Positions 22,580 through 35,150 of a DNA stretch of 64,000 nt are shown piece after piece (the stretch's first letter is position 1; the number at the start of each line of letters is the position of its first letter). Source of the stretch: Cavia porcellus (lineage: Eukaryota; Chordata; Mammalia; Rodentia; Caviidae); contig NW_026947484.1 of assembly GCF_034190915.1 (NCBI RefSeq), positions 73,797,482-73,861,481 of the forward strand. Direction: 5' to 3'. Below the pieces are notes generated by a model. That model worked only from the letters and a program-made list of their open reading frames with translations, was not told the origin of the DNA and did no database searches. The position numbers and the translations under genes were made by a program.

Positions 22580-24620
22580 GCAATGCTTGCTTCAATGTTC
22601 TGCCAGCACATGGAGTTCGCTGGAGGGAGAAGAGAGGAAGAAGCAAAGAAACTGCTTAATGGGGCTGCCGGTTAGACCAGAGAGAGGACTGTGGCTGAGA
22701 CCTAGGCTGGGGAGGAGTAGTTCAGCTCTCAGTGTAAAGGAGCTGCCAACAGCAGATGCTGAAGTTCTAGGTATCACTGAAGTAAATAAGCGCCACTGTT
22801 CAGAGAAGCACACGGGCTGTCTGTACCAGAACGAGAGAGGCAGGGGGATTTCTAACACAGCTGATGAGCTCAATTGTGCTTTCTGTAAATCAGTCCCATC
22901 TGAGATTGAACAAGCAGAAAACTTTTCAAACTAAAGTTCACTGGGATAATACAGGCCTTGGATAAATAGTCCCTTTGACCATTTAACAAATGTCAGATCC
23001 GTACATTGTCAGGGCAGAAAGTGCAGATTCACGTGGAGACTTCGTTCTCCCGTTGGCTTTCTTTTTAATTTGCCACGGTGGTTTAAGGGAGAAACCAACA
23101 AAGGCTACTTTTTGTTTCCTCTTGTATTCCCATTCTTGTCCTGTGACAAAGGACCCTGCTGCTTCTACTTCTCCTCCTGTGGCCCTGAATAAAAGGCTGG
23201 GAGGAAGCCCAATTAAAATCAAAAACTGCAAAAAAGGAAGAGAAAAATAACAATGACTCCAGGCTCAGCAGTGTGTAAATAAAGAAGTGACTTCCTCTGC
23301 CCTTGGATGGAGGTGAGGCACACAGGAGGGGGACCGGAGGGCACAGACACAAAGGCAGGGACCATTCTGGGTGGATCACATTGCCAGTAAATAGCCTTTG
23401 TGATTTTCTCTTTTATTTACTATCCTTTGTTTAAGACAATATCATGCTTTACTATAATCTTATAGCTCCATTTACAATGCTTTCAAATGCATGAACTCAA
23501 ATAAACAAAGTTCAGGATTATCTTGGGTCAGATGCAAACTCCACAGCACCCTGGCACTGGCTCGGGGTGCCCTTCAAACACGGGTTTGTGCCTAAACCAC
23601 TAGGCACACAGGAAGCTTTCTCTCTTCACCATGTCTCAGGCTAGGAACTTGTCTGAATATTAATTCTTACATGCTGCTCATCCTGACCAAATGGTGATAC
23701 CTGTTTGGCTTAGAATTAACTACAAGGCTCCCAGCAAATGAATCCTAACCCTCTGGGATATGAATGCTCCTGGAATGTAGCATTGAGCTTATTAGTTTCT
23801 TACTGGGTGTATTAGAAGCAAGCCTGACCAGTCTGTGGATGGAAACTAATACAGAGGCACATTTTCACCATAAGCCACATGGCAAGCATTATTACTGAAC
23901 CGACCAAACTAAACCCAGTCCGGATTGTTCAGTTTCTCTATCTGAAAGCACAGGCCAGGCTTGAACTGGGCAAGAGTTCCACAAACATCCATTGAACTAC
24001 CACATTATTTCAACCTTCAAGCACACTACAGGGTAATGGAATTGTAGATACAGAAAAGATGCCCTTGCCCTCCTAGGAAGCCAAAGAGAAAACAGATTAA
24101 AAAAAAAAAAAATAGAATGGCCCGTCAGACTCTGTTGTCCAGATTCAAATATACCCTGACTTTTCTTAACTTCATGGCCTTCCACATGGTCTCTAACTTC
24201 TCTGGCCTTGAGGTCATCAGCTGGGAAATGGATTAATGACAGAAAGTAGTGACAGGTATTTGTGAGGTCATCCAATGTCATGACTATGAAGTGCATAATG
24301 GCGTATGATGCATTGTAAATACACTAAAAAAGTACCAGGAATGTTGTCACTGATGCTGGCATCCCTTGTGCTGGGATAGAGGTACATTCACACAAGTTCT
24401 GAGGATGCACCAAGCCAGATAACAAAATGCGCTTCTCAAAGGTGACACTTGAGCTGTGCCAAAGCAGACAAGGAGCTAACAGCCAAAGGTAGCTTCAGGG
24501 CCAACATAGATCTGTAGAGAGCATGGACCAGGAGAATCCATCATGATAAGAAAGAGAGGACCTACATGCCAAAGGCAGCAGAAGGGAAGGGAATTAATAA
24601 GGGCTGAGCCCACGCCTGAC
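22580..24620. other. Unassigned intronic DNA
   Basis: About 2 kb with no recognised gene or repeat. Open frames of 82-115 codons overlap on both strands near 22.6-23.4 kb and lack recognisable homology. Confidence 0.4.
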
Positions 24621-24624
24621 CCCA

Positions 24625-24770
24625 GAAACTGACTATAAAAGATGAGCCCAAACAGAACTTTGCAATAATCCTGAGATAGAGTTATCTCTATTTCACCCGG
24701 GAAGAAACTGAAGCATGGCAGGTTACACATCTAGCAACTGGAAGAGTCCTTTCTGGTGTGTCTGATTCCC
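24625..24770 (-). mobile_element. MIR fragment
   Basis: Antisense MIR order: gcaataatcctgagatagag, tatttcacccgggaagaaac, tgaagcatggcaggttacac, atctagcaactgg. Confidence 0.65.
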
Positions 24771-24904
24771 AAGCTCATGTTTTACATACCTCCTCTCCTT
24801 TCCAAGCCAGGGCACAAAATAGATGTGGGTGTGAGGAGGAACATGGGAACTGGTCCAGATCTTAGGTCATGCATGTGCTAGTGTGGGTTAGTCAGCTTTC
24901 CGGG

Positions 24905-25190
24905 TGCTGAGTGCTATGGCTTAGATCTAAAGCGTCCTCCAAACACCTTATGTGATTGGAAGGTGGCTGGACTGTGGGGGCACTGTACTCATTGGTGGAA
25001 GGTGGAGGTGTGACCTGGACGGGTATATTCTTGACTCCAGCTCCTCCTTTCCCTCTCTATTTGGGCTTATCTTGTTTCTGCCTTGGAGCAACCCAAGCAT
25101 GGACTGAACCTGAGAGCCAAAATAAACCTGCCACCTCCTTTAAGTTGCAGATGTCAAGCATTTTGTCCTAGTAACACATAAAGTGATTAA
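24905..25190 (+). mobile_element. MaLR-type LTR
   Basis: Sense LTR features: gctatggcttagatctaaag (the 'tatggtttggatgt' start), ccaaacaccttatgtgattg, ggtggaggtgtgacctgga, agagccaaaataaacctgc and a 3' end agtaacacataaagtgatta. It lies tail-to-tail with the next LTR. Confidence 0.75.
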
Positions 25191-25194
25191 GACA

Positions 25195-25500
25195 GTGAGA
25201 TCAAAGACCTAACTCCCACAACTTAATGGAGGAGAGGTTTGTTTAGCTCATGATTTCAGAGGGTTCATTTATGGTCAGCTGGCTCAAAGACAGGAACATC
25301 CTGGTGGGAGGGTATGGTACACAAAGCTGCTGGGGAGCAGAACAGGGAAACAGCATCAGAGAAGAAGGTGCCAGAAATTATATCTAATGCCCATGGGCAC
25401 ATCCCTAAGACTCTCGCAGACACACACAGAAGGGTACTTGGTTAATCTCAGAGGTGCTTTTAATCTACTCAGCGTGACAAATCATGATTAAGGGTCACAC
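25195..25500 (-). mobile_element. MaLR-type LTR, inverted relative to its neighbour
   Basis: Antisense LTR features: cacaacttaatggaggagag, gtttgtttagctcatgattt, cagagggttcatttatggtc, aacagggaaacagc. Its 3' end faces the 3' end of the LTR at 24905-25190. Confidence 0.65.
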
Positions 25501-25509
25501 AGTGTTGTA

Positions 25510-26280
25510 GTAAGGAGATCTGGATCAGGGGCATTGATGGGCTAGCATAAGCAGAAGAGTGATGGATTTTCCTGAGTAGCGGAGGCCTTGTGATGTACCA
25601 CTCATGCAACTCCACAGACATTCTCTGCATGCATTATAGGCTGAACATCAAACTGCCATTTTTATCATACAGAACAGAGATTATAAGGGCATCATCCATA
25701 CCAGAAAAGGTGAACATTTTAAACTTGATGATTTTCTCTAAGCTAATTGCAGACTACATGACACAGCAAATGGAAATGAGATTTTCAAGGCACCACCAAT
25801 CAAAATCAAGATCGTTTCTTATGCCATTGTTGAAGAATTAATGTGTTAGGCAGGAGGCCAGACCTATTAGATGCCCTAATGCTGATTTTCTGCCATTCTG
25901 AGCATAAACAAAATATATGGCCTCTACAGCTAAAAAGAGCCCCATTGCTCACTGTCAAGTTTTTTTCCCCAGATATTCAAACCAGGATTCTGAGCAGTGA
26001 GATGATTAGGGTACAATCCTTCTGAAAGGAGACATGTGCTATTCTAAATTCACACCCTGCTGACAGCCATACAAAGAAAACTCAGAAACCTAAAGGAAGA
26101 CACAGGCTTCCATGACCTTTTCTTTTCCCAAATGTTTCTCCTGATCATCCACAGCAGAATCTCTCACAGGCTCTGCAGCGAGGGTTAATTCAGTGGCTCC
26201 TTTTACTACTCCCCCAGGCAAGGTACAGGAAGCCAGGATGCAGGAAGACAGCTTGCATGTTCTGTCTCCATGATATTTGT
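25510..26280. other. Unassigned intronic DNA
   Basis: No gene or repeat was recognised. The two short frames at 25590-26025 have no recognised homology. Confidence 0.4.
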
Positions 26281-26284
26281 CTTG

Positions 26285-28060
26285 GACTAGAGTTACTGTT
26301 CGGTACTGAAGAACTTTCCTTTCTACACTCCCACCAACAGTAGAGAAGGGTTCCTTTTTCCCCACAGCCCTGCCAGCATTTTTTGATATCTTAATGATAG
26401 CCATTCTTTCTGGAGTGAGACAGAATCTCAGCGTTTTAATTTTCATCTCTTGATCAGTGATGCTGACCATTTTTTCATGTATTTGTCATTTGTACTTTTT
26501 CTTCTGAGAAATGGCCAGTCATTTCAGATGTCCATTATTGGAATGAGTCTTTAAATCTGGAGGGTCTGATTTTTTCAAATCTTTATATGTTTTAGATATT
26601 GGTTCTTTGTCTGAAGAACAACTGGCTAAGATTTTTTTCCCACTCTGGATTGTCTTCTCACTCTGTTGGTGATCTCTTTTGCTATGCAAAAGCTTTTTAA
26701 TAAGATGAGATTCCAGGTGTTAATTCTTTGTAGTATTTCTCTTGGAGTTGGGGTTTTGTTTGTGAAGTCTATGTCTACACTTATGTCTTCAAGATTTCTA
26801 TCTATTCTCTCTTCTAATAGATTTAGTATTTCTGTTTTAATATTTATATCTTTAATCCATTTTGTCTTTAGTGCATTGTGATACACATGAGTCTAGTTTT
26901 AGTTTTAGGCATGTGAAAGTCAGTTTCTAGCACTTTTATTAAAGAGGCTATCTTTATTCCAGTAAGTATGTTTGGTCCCTTTAGCAAAAATAAGCTAGCT
27001 GAATGTGTTTGAAGTTGTTTCCGCCTCTTCTAATCTGTTCCATTGATCTTCGGGTCTGGTTTTATTTTTTGTCTTTTGGGTTTTTGGTGTTGTTTTCCAG
27101 AATGATGCTGCTGATGTTATCACAGTAGCTCTGTAGTACAATTTCAAGTCAGGGATTGTGAGGCCTCCTACCTTGCCTTTGTTTCTCATGAGTGCCTTTG
27201 TTATTCGAAGTCTCTTCTGTTTCCAAATGAATTTTAGGAATGTTTTTCTAGTTCTGTGAGGTATGCTAATAGTATTTTGATTTGAAATTGCATTAAATCT
27301 GTATAATAATTTTGGGAATATGGCCATTTTTACTATGTTGTTTTTTTCTTACCAAAGAACAAAGGATATCTTTCCATTTTCTGATATCTTCTTTGTGGAG
27401 ATGCCTCAAAAAACTAGGACTCCATTTGACTAGGATTCCATTTGACTCAGCTATTCGCCTTTTTGGTAACTTCTCAAAAAAATTAAAAGCATCATATAAC
27501 AGTGAAATATGCTCACCCATGTTTATAGCAACATATTTTGTAACAGCTATCTCTTGGAAACAACCTTAATGCCTGTCAACCAATGAATGGATAAAAAAAA
27601 AATGGGTTTTTAAAAATACAATGGAGCACTACGTAGCCATAGAGAAGGATAACATTGAGGCACTTATAGCTAACCAATGAACCTTGAGACCATGCTCCTA
27701 AGTGAAACAAAATAGACAGAGATGTGTAGATATTGCATTATTTCTCTGGTGTGAGAAACTGAAAGAGTAAATAAGAACCAAAACATAGAATAGATATTGT
27801 GAAATAGGAAGTAATTGTTCAAAAGGAGAGGGGAATTGGGTGGGGGATGGAAGGGAAAAGAAACTAATGGGAAAAATAAAGGATAAAATAAAAACAAAGT
27901 TCTATCAATAAGGAGGGGAAGAAGGTTTGAAGAGAAGGGAGGGAAATGGGAAAAAAGAGAAACTAAGCTACATCATGTACAGGTACAAATTCCCAGTAAT
28001 GAATGTGATCATTATGTATATTTAAATTGCATCAATAAACAATGAAAAAATAAAAATTAA
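26285..28060 (+). mobile_element. L1 with 5' inversion (two opposed ORF2 pieces)
   Basis: From about 27395 down to 26285 the minus strand carries ORF2 3' coding sequence in order: an MAIFPKLLYRFNAI-type segment (27327), KWIKDINIKTEILNLLEE (26886-26800), LKSFCIAKEITNRV, then LTPERMAIIKISKNAG (near 26400). From about 27396 the plus strand continues from there: IPFDSAIRLFGNFSKKLKA, MFIATYFVTAISW, then ORF2's end (tacaatggagcactacgtag), the 3' UTR and an A-rich tail at about 28045-28060. The plus piece begins where the minus piece stops, as expected for twin priming. The coding frames are broken. No clear target duplication was found. Confidence 0.85.
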
Positions 28061-28077
28061 AACATTTGATGCAAAAA

Positions 28078-28119
28078 AAGAGATCTTGCCTAACATGTAT
28101 GAGGCCCCAGGTTTTAGCA

Positions 28120-28125
<6 letters not shown>
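28078..28125 (+). mobile_element. ID-type SINE fragment
   Basis: Only the right part remains: gatcttgcctaacatgtatg, aggccccaggttttagcac. It runs into a CA repeat. Confidence 0.55.

Positions 28126-28155
<30 letters not shown>
28126..28155. repeat. (CA)n microsatellite
   Basis: About 15 CA units. Confidence 0.95.
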
Positions 28156-28157
<2 letters not shown>

Positions 28158-28169
28158 GATGTTTTTATA

Positions 28170-28372
28170 CAGTGGTATCTTGGTTCACAACACCTTTGTT
28201 CATGAACAATTTGGCTCCCAAAGCAGAAATATTTGGGAAGATTCTGTTTCTGTTTGCAAACTTCACTGAGTGAAGAACAGGGCTACGGCCCATCTCTCCC
28301 ACATGAATACGACCATGCCCATCTTTTCCGGAACCATGGAACAAATTAAGTTCATGAGCCAAGGTACTACTC
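28170..28372 (-). mobile_element. Small inverted-repeat DNA element, copy A (203 bp)
   Basis: Ends cagtggtatcttggttca and, on the complement, gagtagtaccttggctca (14 of 18 identical). TA flanks both sides (28168-28169 and 28373-28374), as in Tc1/mariner-type insertions. Its complement aligns with the element at 49313-49520, sharing cttaatttgtt, tttgcaaa and acagaaaca. Confidence 0.7.
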
Positions 28373-28379
28373 TACTTGT

Positions 28380-29930
28380 ACAGAAAAGGCAGGAGAAATA
28401 AAATCTTTTCCTAAGATGATAAGGAAAACCAAAATGTTATTTTTATTATCCTCAAAGTCTCTCCCATCTCAGTCTCAGGGTGGCCCTGCAGAAATTCTGG
28501 GAGGTGAGGTTGGCCCAGTAACAGAGGGCGTAAGTTCTAGATGGATGGGTTCTCAAACAGGCAAACTTAGGGCAGCTGGTCTACCAGCCTCAGCAGCTCT
28601 CAAATAACTTGTCACCAGGGCAGCTGGGCTGCCTGAGTAGCAAAGGGAGGAATCTTCCATCTATAATAATCTCTCCCTTGGTAGTAGCTTCTCAGAGAAG
28701 TGCTTGGATTACAGAAGTATTTGCTGTTCTAATAAGTATGACAGGGAAGTAAAAAAAAAAATATGTAGTTCTATCCTGTAATGATGGAAAACTAAGAAAA
28801 ACAAAACAAAACCAAAAAAACCCTTTTTTATAATCCATTAAGTCCATATGGTTGTTAACCTAGAAGTACCATCTATGGGCTTGGGTATTTCTCCTCAAAG
28901 CCTACATATTTTTCAAAATCTGTGGAATAATGCACATAAACCTAGCAGTGTTCTTCCCCAAATGGAAAATACTACCTTGGGTCAAATTGAATTTTCACTT
29001 ATCTAGAGGGCTGACAAGATAATAAGTGGTAAATACTCTTGTTTCTGGTAGTCAAGGCCATGAGTTTCACATTTAAAAAAGGCTTCTGAAAGATGCTGGA
29101 CCTGTGGTCCTGTCAGATTAGTGTCCGGTGAGGTCCAGTTACACAGTTACATAATACATGGAGGCAGCACTATCAATTGTCAGGAAAAGGACTGGGTGTG
29201 TAAGCAATAATTTTTTAAAAAGAACTAGAAACAGGAGACAGTTGTCGGCAGTTCTACCCCCAGGAAGCCCACAGTCCCATGAGCTGCCACAGGAGGACTT
29301 TTTACCTATTCTTGCTTTTTGCCCTCATCACAAAATCAGCTTGGCAGTAGTTTCCAGCCCTCCCTCCCTGTCACTTTAGGGTCACAAAGCACTCTGTTGA
29401 TAATGAAAGATATGTTGATCATGAATCTAGGAGGCATCAGTAGTTACTGACCCCTATTCCAAATTGTCTTGCTGTGATATGACTTATGTGCTCTTTTTTA
29501 AAAAAAGGAAGGACCCAAGTGTCCTGTCCACTGAATGATTTCATTTGCCATGCCTTTACCTAAGCCAGCATCCCCTGAGACATATGTAATACTGAAAAGA
29601 TTAAAGGAAAACTCAGGAAGTAACACTTGGAGAGACTGATGGGGAATTTTCGAAAACTTTTCCAAGAAATAAAAGCTCAAGCCCATTCTGGGGGTTAGTG
29701 GTAGCGAAGACAAAGAGACCACAGCTGGTCCTGCTCGTAGCTCCTCTGCCAGTAGCTGTAAGTTTGTGTTCCCAGAAGAGGCCTGCATCCTTCCTCGCAC
29801 CAGTTCAGAGCCAGCAGCTCTTCCTCTGGGCTTGATGGGTGTGGAGTGCGATCACCGCAGATGTGGTTCAAGGACGACTCGAGTTAATGTGCTCCAGAGC
29901 TCATTTGTAGCAAGGAGGTAATTTGTGATA
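28380..29930. other. Unassigned intronic DNA
   Basis: No gene or repeat was recognised beyond short A-runs. Confidence 0.4.
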
Positions 29931-29934
29931 AAAG

Positions 29935-30360
29935 CCCCAAACTTCTAGGAATTTATCCAATGACCAAATGCTAAATACAGAAAGATTCATATGCAAAAAT
30001 GTTTATCATATAGATAGTTACATCACACATTTAGAAACAATCCAAGTAGTCAACAATGAAGGTATGAAGTTATGTACAACATATCCATTGGATAAATATT
30101 CTGTAAATATTAAAAATTATGTATATGAATAGTTCTCAATACTATAAGAACATGAATGTACCTAGAAAAAAGTAAGAATCCAAACCCCTACCCTTCTATA
30201 TACTCTGCCAATTAAAAGAAGACAATGAAAATTATCAAAGTCTTGATAAAAAGAGTAGAGGTTGGGATGTTACACACTGTTTTTTATTTCAATTTTTCTA
30301 AACTTTCTGTGATTTTTAATGATAAGCATTGCTCACCTTTATATTGAGGAAAAAAATGGT
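29935..30360 (+). mobile_element. L1ME-type 3' end
   Basis: Ancient L1 layout: cttctaggaatttatccaat, atgcaaaaatgtttatcat, ggtatgaagttatgtac, attaaaaattatgtatatga, then a TTTTT-rich 3' UTR with ttcaatttttctaaactttc. Confidence 0.6.
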
Positions 30361-30855
30361 TGGTGTTGAAACCAGCAGACCTCTGGCCTCTGACTTGCAT
30401 TTTCTGGAGGAAGAAAGAAACTCTGATGTTTTTAAATTACAGAGCAAGAAAAAAAAAATCAAAGCTTAGAGTCAAAGCACACCCCTGCTATTTTCTGGCT
30501 CTCTCTGTTATTTGCCAGTCACTCCTCCAAGAGGGCCTTGAGCGAGTGGGGATGGTCATGTGACTGCTCTATGCTGTAAGATAACTTTATCATTAAAAGT
30601 AACCTATGGCAAATGGTGGACCAAGGTTGAAAGAAATACACCTTTAAAATGAACATGCAAGTCCACTGTACAATATAATAGCCTTTAAAAGTCAAATAAT
30701 CACTTGTTTTATCTAAGGTGTAGGTTCATTCATGAAAGTCATACAGGACATAGAGCTATAATAATTTCATTCAACATTTACCACCAGAGAATCACTTTTT
30801 ACTCATCCAATTCCACAGTGGGACTGATTCAAAAGCATGACATGAAAAGTTAATA

Positions 30856-31174
30856 CAGTTATCTCTCTATATTCCCAGGATCCATGTACATGAATTCAAA
30901 ATAATTGGCAAAGGTGTTGTATCTGTACTGACCACATACAGACTTTTTTCTTGTCATACTTCCCTTTAAAAAAACAGCATAACAACTATATACATATAGC
31001 TATATCATGTTAGTATGATATGTACTTTAGGAAAAATTTATCAGAATGGAAAGATGTGTATAGGTTATAAGCAACCAAGCAATTTTATGCATTGGATTTG
31101 AGCATCCTCTAATCTGGGTATCCACAGAAGTTCTGGAAACGATCCCCTATAGATAGGACATTAAGGGACAATTG
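30856..31174 (-). mobile_element. MER2-like Tigger DNA transposon
   Basis: TA-flanked ends cagttatctctctatattcc and, on the complement, caattgtcccttaatgtcc. Internally cagacttttttcttgtcata and aacagcataacaactatata are the complement of the MER2 middle. Close to full length for the non-autonomous family. Confidence 0.8.
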
Positions 31175-31179
31175 TAGTT

Positions 31180-33190
31180 TATATGGTACTTGGTGGGAAA
31201 TCACTTAACTTAATGTTAACTGTCTATAAAATTTTTATATCTCTCTTCAGTGATCTTTGCTTGCACAATTGCAGGTACATTTGAATTTCCTTTGGTTCCT
31301 GTTTCTCTTCCATATCAATTAACATCTCTGTTTCTAGAAGTTAGTACCTTTGACAAAAGAATAACTAACAGTTTGTCAACCAAAGAAAGTTCATTTTCGA
31401 AAGGCTGAAAATTAAATATGGGTTGTTTCAGGTGTGCGGTGTTTTAGGTTCACCCGTTCAGTTGCCTGTACCAAGTCACTTCTGAGGATGCAAAAGGGAA
31501 AATGGAAGAAAGTATCACTTAAAGGCATTTTATTGCTACTCAGTGTTGCTGACTGCACCTCTATTGGTGGTCTGGGATCATTCCATATCTGGATGGCTAG
31601 ATTTGTGCATCTTCTATCAATTATTTCAAGGTATTTCAAATATTAATGTCCGTTAGGAAAATATTATGATAAACTAGTGGGCAATTGAATTATTTACCTA
31701 GTTTAATTGACCACACCCTGTGGGAAATGCATCTTGGAAGCTAGAAAATATTTCAGAAATGCTTCTCTTTTGGAAATTCCAGATATAGAACCTAAGCATA
31801 TTAGTTAAAATTACTATAGGCAAACTCTTCTAAATTCCTAGACCATTAAGTGTTTTGCTGGTTATTTATTGTGTAGTTACAGCGTTTGTCTAAAATTCTC
31901 CGTGTTACAAACCATTTGTCAAACCCCAATACCATCTTTAAGAAAACCTAATATAGCATGAAATGACTCCTGAATGTTCCTTTCTGTTTCTGATAGACTG
32001 AGACGCAGTGTCCTGCAGCTTACAGCTGTTTTTCAGTGTAATAGCATGCTTATTTTCATTTTCAATCTCAATGTCCGTATTCACAGATTCATTGCTCACT
32101 GTGACATGAATAAAATCGCAAATGAAACTAATTAATAGATTCTTTGAAAGTGAGTCAATTTAATTTTCCCAGAATATGTTGCCATACCCTCCTCTTGTTC
32201 AATAATGAGAAATGCAAAGGGCTTCAGAAATGCAAAATCCATGATTAATTCAGCCACCTACATTATTTTGTTATTTATGTGGTGAAAATGCTTATTTGAT
32301 TCCCAGAAATGAAATGAACTGTCTCCAAACATAAAATCACTTCTCTAGAATCATTTCCATATTTCTTTTTCATTTTTCTGTGATATGAGCACTTTTTTCT
32401 TGCTTTGAGAATTCTTCTATACTATGATTTAAATCTACATGGGACTAAACTTTCAAACACCTTGGTAAAACATGCTTTTCCATGATTTGATACTGCCTAT
32501 ATCTCAAAACTGTCAGGTTGATATTAAGTCACAGTAAATAATGCTTATAACTCAGACAATACACTCTATGTCACATAGTTCTTGACTAAGTGTTAAGTCC
32601 CTAAATAATTATCCAACCTCCACAAATTCTCATATTAAAATTCATTCTTACCATTTGTAATAAACACTTGGCCTATGACCTAATACACCCATTTACTTAG
32701 TGATGTTATCATCCTGTGTGGCACATCCTGCTTTTCAATTTTTGTTCTCTTCAAGCCAGTCCTTTAAGCACAGCCTAGGTGATAATTCATCCACTCTGCT
32801 GCTGTTTATTGAGCAAAGCCTGGAACTCCGGACTGCACTGAACGTCCCTCTGACACACAGAGACATGCACAGAGAGGAGCTGTGAGGGTTGAAATGGTTT
32901 TCTAAGAGGAACCAGAGGGGACACAGAGACAAAGTGAGCAGCTTTGGGTTCTTGTTAAACAGAATGGCTTCTTAAAATGGCCCATGTCAAGTGAAAGACT
33001 TATAGTCCACCAAGCAAAGGGAATGGTGGTCCAGGAAGGAGGAACTGAGTGGGATAGAGCACAGAGGCTAAAAACAAAATCAGCGTCCTGAAAGGACCAA
33101 GCTGTGCAGCATCCATGAGGCCTCGGCTGTGTGGAGGTGACTGAGTTGTTGGGAGTGGCACAAGAGATGAGGAGGGGACAGCACAATCAG
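31180..33190. other. Unassigned, largely repeat-free AT-rich intronic DNA
   Basis: No transposon was recognised over about 2 kb. The middle (about 31850-32420) has the look of conserved non-coding DNA, with many short homeobox-like ATTA/TAAT motifs, but conservation cannot be measured here. Confidence 0.35.
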
Positions 33191-33192
33191 GG

Positions 33193-33227
33193 AAAGAGGA
33201 GAGAGAAAGAGAGACAGAGACAAAGAG

Positions 33228-33277
<50 letters not shown>
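33193..33277. repeat. (GA)n purine tract
   Basis: About 85 nt almost wholly purine, with about 22 uninterrupted GA units at the end. Confidence 0.95.
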
Positions 33278-33280
<3 letters not shown>

Positions 33281-33458
33281 ACTGCAACAGCAGCATCCCC
33301 AAATGTCCTACTGAGAATTCCTAGCTTAAGCCCAAGGGAGGGGAGGCCCTAAAACATTTGAATAAGGAAGTGTTTGTGCAGGGCTGTGTGGGCCCTAGAA
33401 GGGGATCTGGGAGAAACAGGACCAGGTGCAGCAGCAGCAGTAAGAAAACTACTGCAAA

Positions 33459-33490
33459 GGGCTGGGGATTCAGCTCAGTGGCATAAGCTG
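33459..33490 (+). mobile_element. ID SINE, 5' fragment
   Basis: gggctggggattcagctcag plus tggcataagc, then homology ends abruptly. It has the same 5' half as the copies at 1876 and 46668. Confidence 0.75.
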
Positions 33491-33494
33491 ACCA

Positions 33495-34715
33495 CCCCTC
33501 ACTTTAGGGGTGTTTATTTATACATTTAGCAACTTAATGTCACATGACACCCTGTTATCTAGTAATCCGTACAAATATGGCCGCCTAAGGGCCTGAGGTT
33601 TTGAGGGGTGGAGTTACTTCTTTTGCAACTGGCCCCAGGGAGTCTTTGCTTTCAGACCTGGTTGACCAGACCTGCAGGTGTGGTCAATTTCTAGCTCCAG
33701 TGGCCCCCTATACTGCAGAATGGACAGTGAGGACAGAGAGAAGAAAGTCAACAGAGGAAGAAGCAGCAATGTAGGTGACTTCACAATCTGGTGGCACAGT
33801 TTGTTTCCTTCCCCAGTCTTCCCTTACTGGAACGCAGGCCCGTTTTTCAGTCTGGCTCACGGCCCCATCCTCAGCTCCCAAAGGTGCTGAGCATAGGAGG
33901 CACAAGTGTGATGCCCAGATTTCTGACTTTTAAGGGACTGGAAAATTGGAACAAGAATCCAACAAAGAAGCTGATCGGCAGATAGGTGGAAGAGGAGGTG
34001 AGAATGAGGACATTTTAGAAAATTTCCCTTCCTCTCAAGGTGAAATGTCGAAATGTCTTCTAGGCTAAGGTAATTTTCTGTAAGAGAACTGCAAAAAGAA
34101 GATATCTAACTGAATTTTGAGTGTGAATTTTTTTACAAAATGCTGTGAAATTTCTTCTGTTAGAGACAGAAGAACACATTAATCTCATATTTCATAGTGC
34201 TGTGATAAATCGACCAATCATGCCAAGTAAGCCTAAGAGCTGCTTTCAGTGTGCGTATTGAAGATACCAATATTACAGCAAGTAAAAATCAGGTTTTACT
34301 AAATTATCTATAACCTAATTAAATTAGTGCATGACCATAACTGTCTATGACCCTCAAATGACAGAGACAAAATAAGCAAATACGTGTTGTGTATGTGTGC
34401 GTGCGCATGTGTGTTTATAGGTTCTTAAATCTCTGTTGGTACTCAATATGGAGGGAGAGGAATCATCATATTAGAAAATAAGAAATTTTTAGGACTTTCT
34501 GGAATGTTAAAAGCAGACACCAGTGATTTTAAATCACCATAACAGAAAAGTACATGCTGCAAAGTTAAAAGTTGTTTCAATTATTATCCAGAATGTAAAT
34601 GCACAATGGGAAGGAAAAGGAGAGAGCCCTGTGGACAGAAGCAGAATGATGAATCAGAGTAGCTGAGCTAAGAAAGTTCTCGGCTACGACTTTCTTTCTA
34701 CACATACTCAGCCGT
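33495..34715. other. Unassigned intronic DNA
   Basis: No gene or repeat was recognised. Confidence 0.4.
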
Positions 34716-34719
34716 GTGT

Positions 34720-35150
34720 GTCCAGCGGTATTCACTGGAGCGGAGTTGATGATGGCAAAAGCCCGAGCTTGATCCAGTGCTCATTAAAAGACCAGGTAGA
34801 TAAACCACAGTGCATGCACACAAGGAAATGTAGGCAGTCAGAAGCGATGCCCAGCTCTGTGTGGCTGAATGGCCTCCAGAATAAACGGCCAAATGAGCAA
34901 AGCAAAGTATACCATGAGGCGTGTCCCTCGTGACTGCATGTGTTAGGAGAAGATGCATGCATGCACCTGTGTGGGTTTGTGGACAGGACGCCTCTAAAAC
35001 TAGTAATACCCGTGGCCTTTGATGAGTGGCACAGGAGAACTAGGAACAGAGGTGACGTACTTAACATTCGCTACAAATCTCTTTATGTTGTTGGACTTCT
35101 TTTTTGCCATGCTCACACATTAACTACTCAAATGTATTTTTAAAAGCAAG
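34720..35150 (+). mobile_element. L1ME-type 3' end
   Basis: Ancient L1 order: ctcattaaaagaccaggtag, ataaaccacagtgcatgcac, ggaaatgtaggcagtcagaa, then ctaaaactagtaatacccgt and a late ttgttggacttcttttttgc. Confidence 0.6.

Noticed and set aside
26626..27569. Separate small genes in the ORF2-like frames
   Set aside because: All belong to one broken L1 with an inverted 5' part.
33131..33352. Arg/Glu-rich 73-codon frame as a small protein
   Set aside because: It is just the translation of a (GA)n microsatellite.
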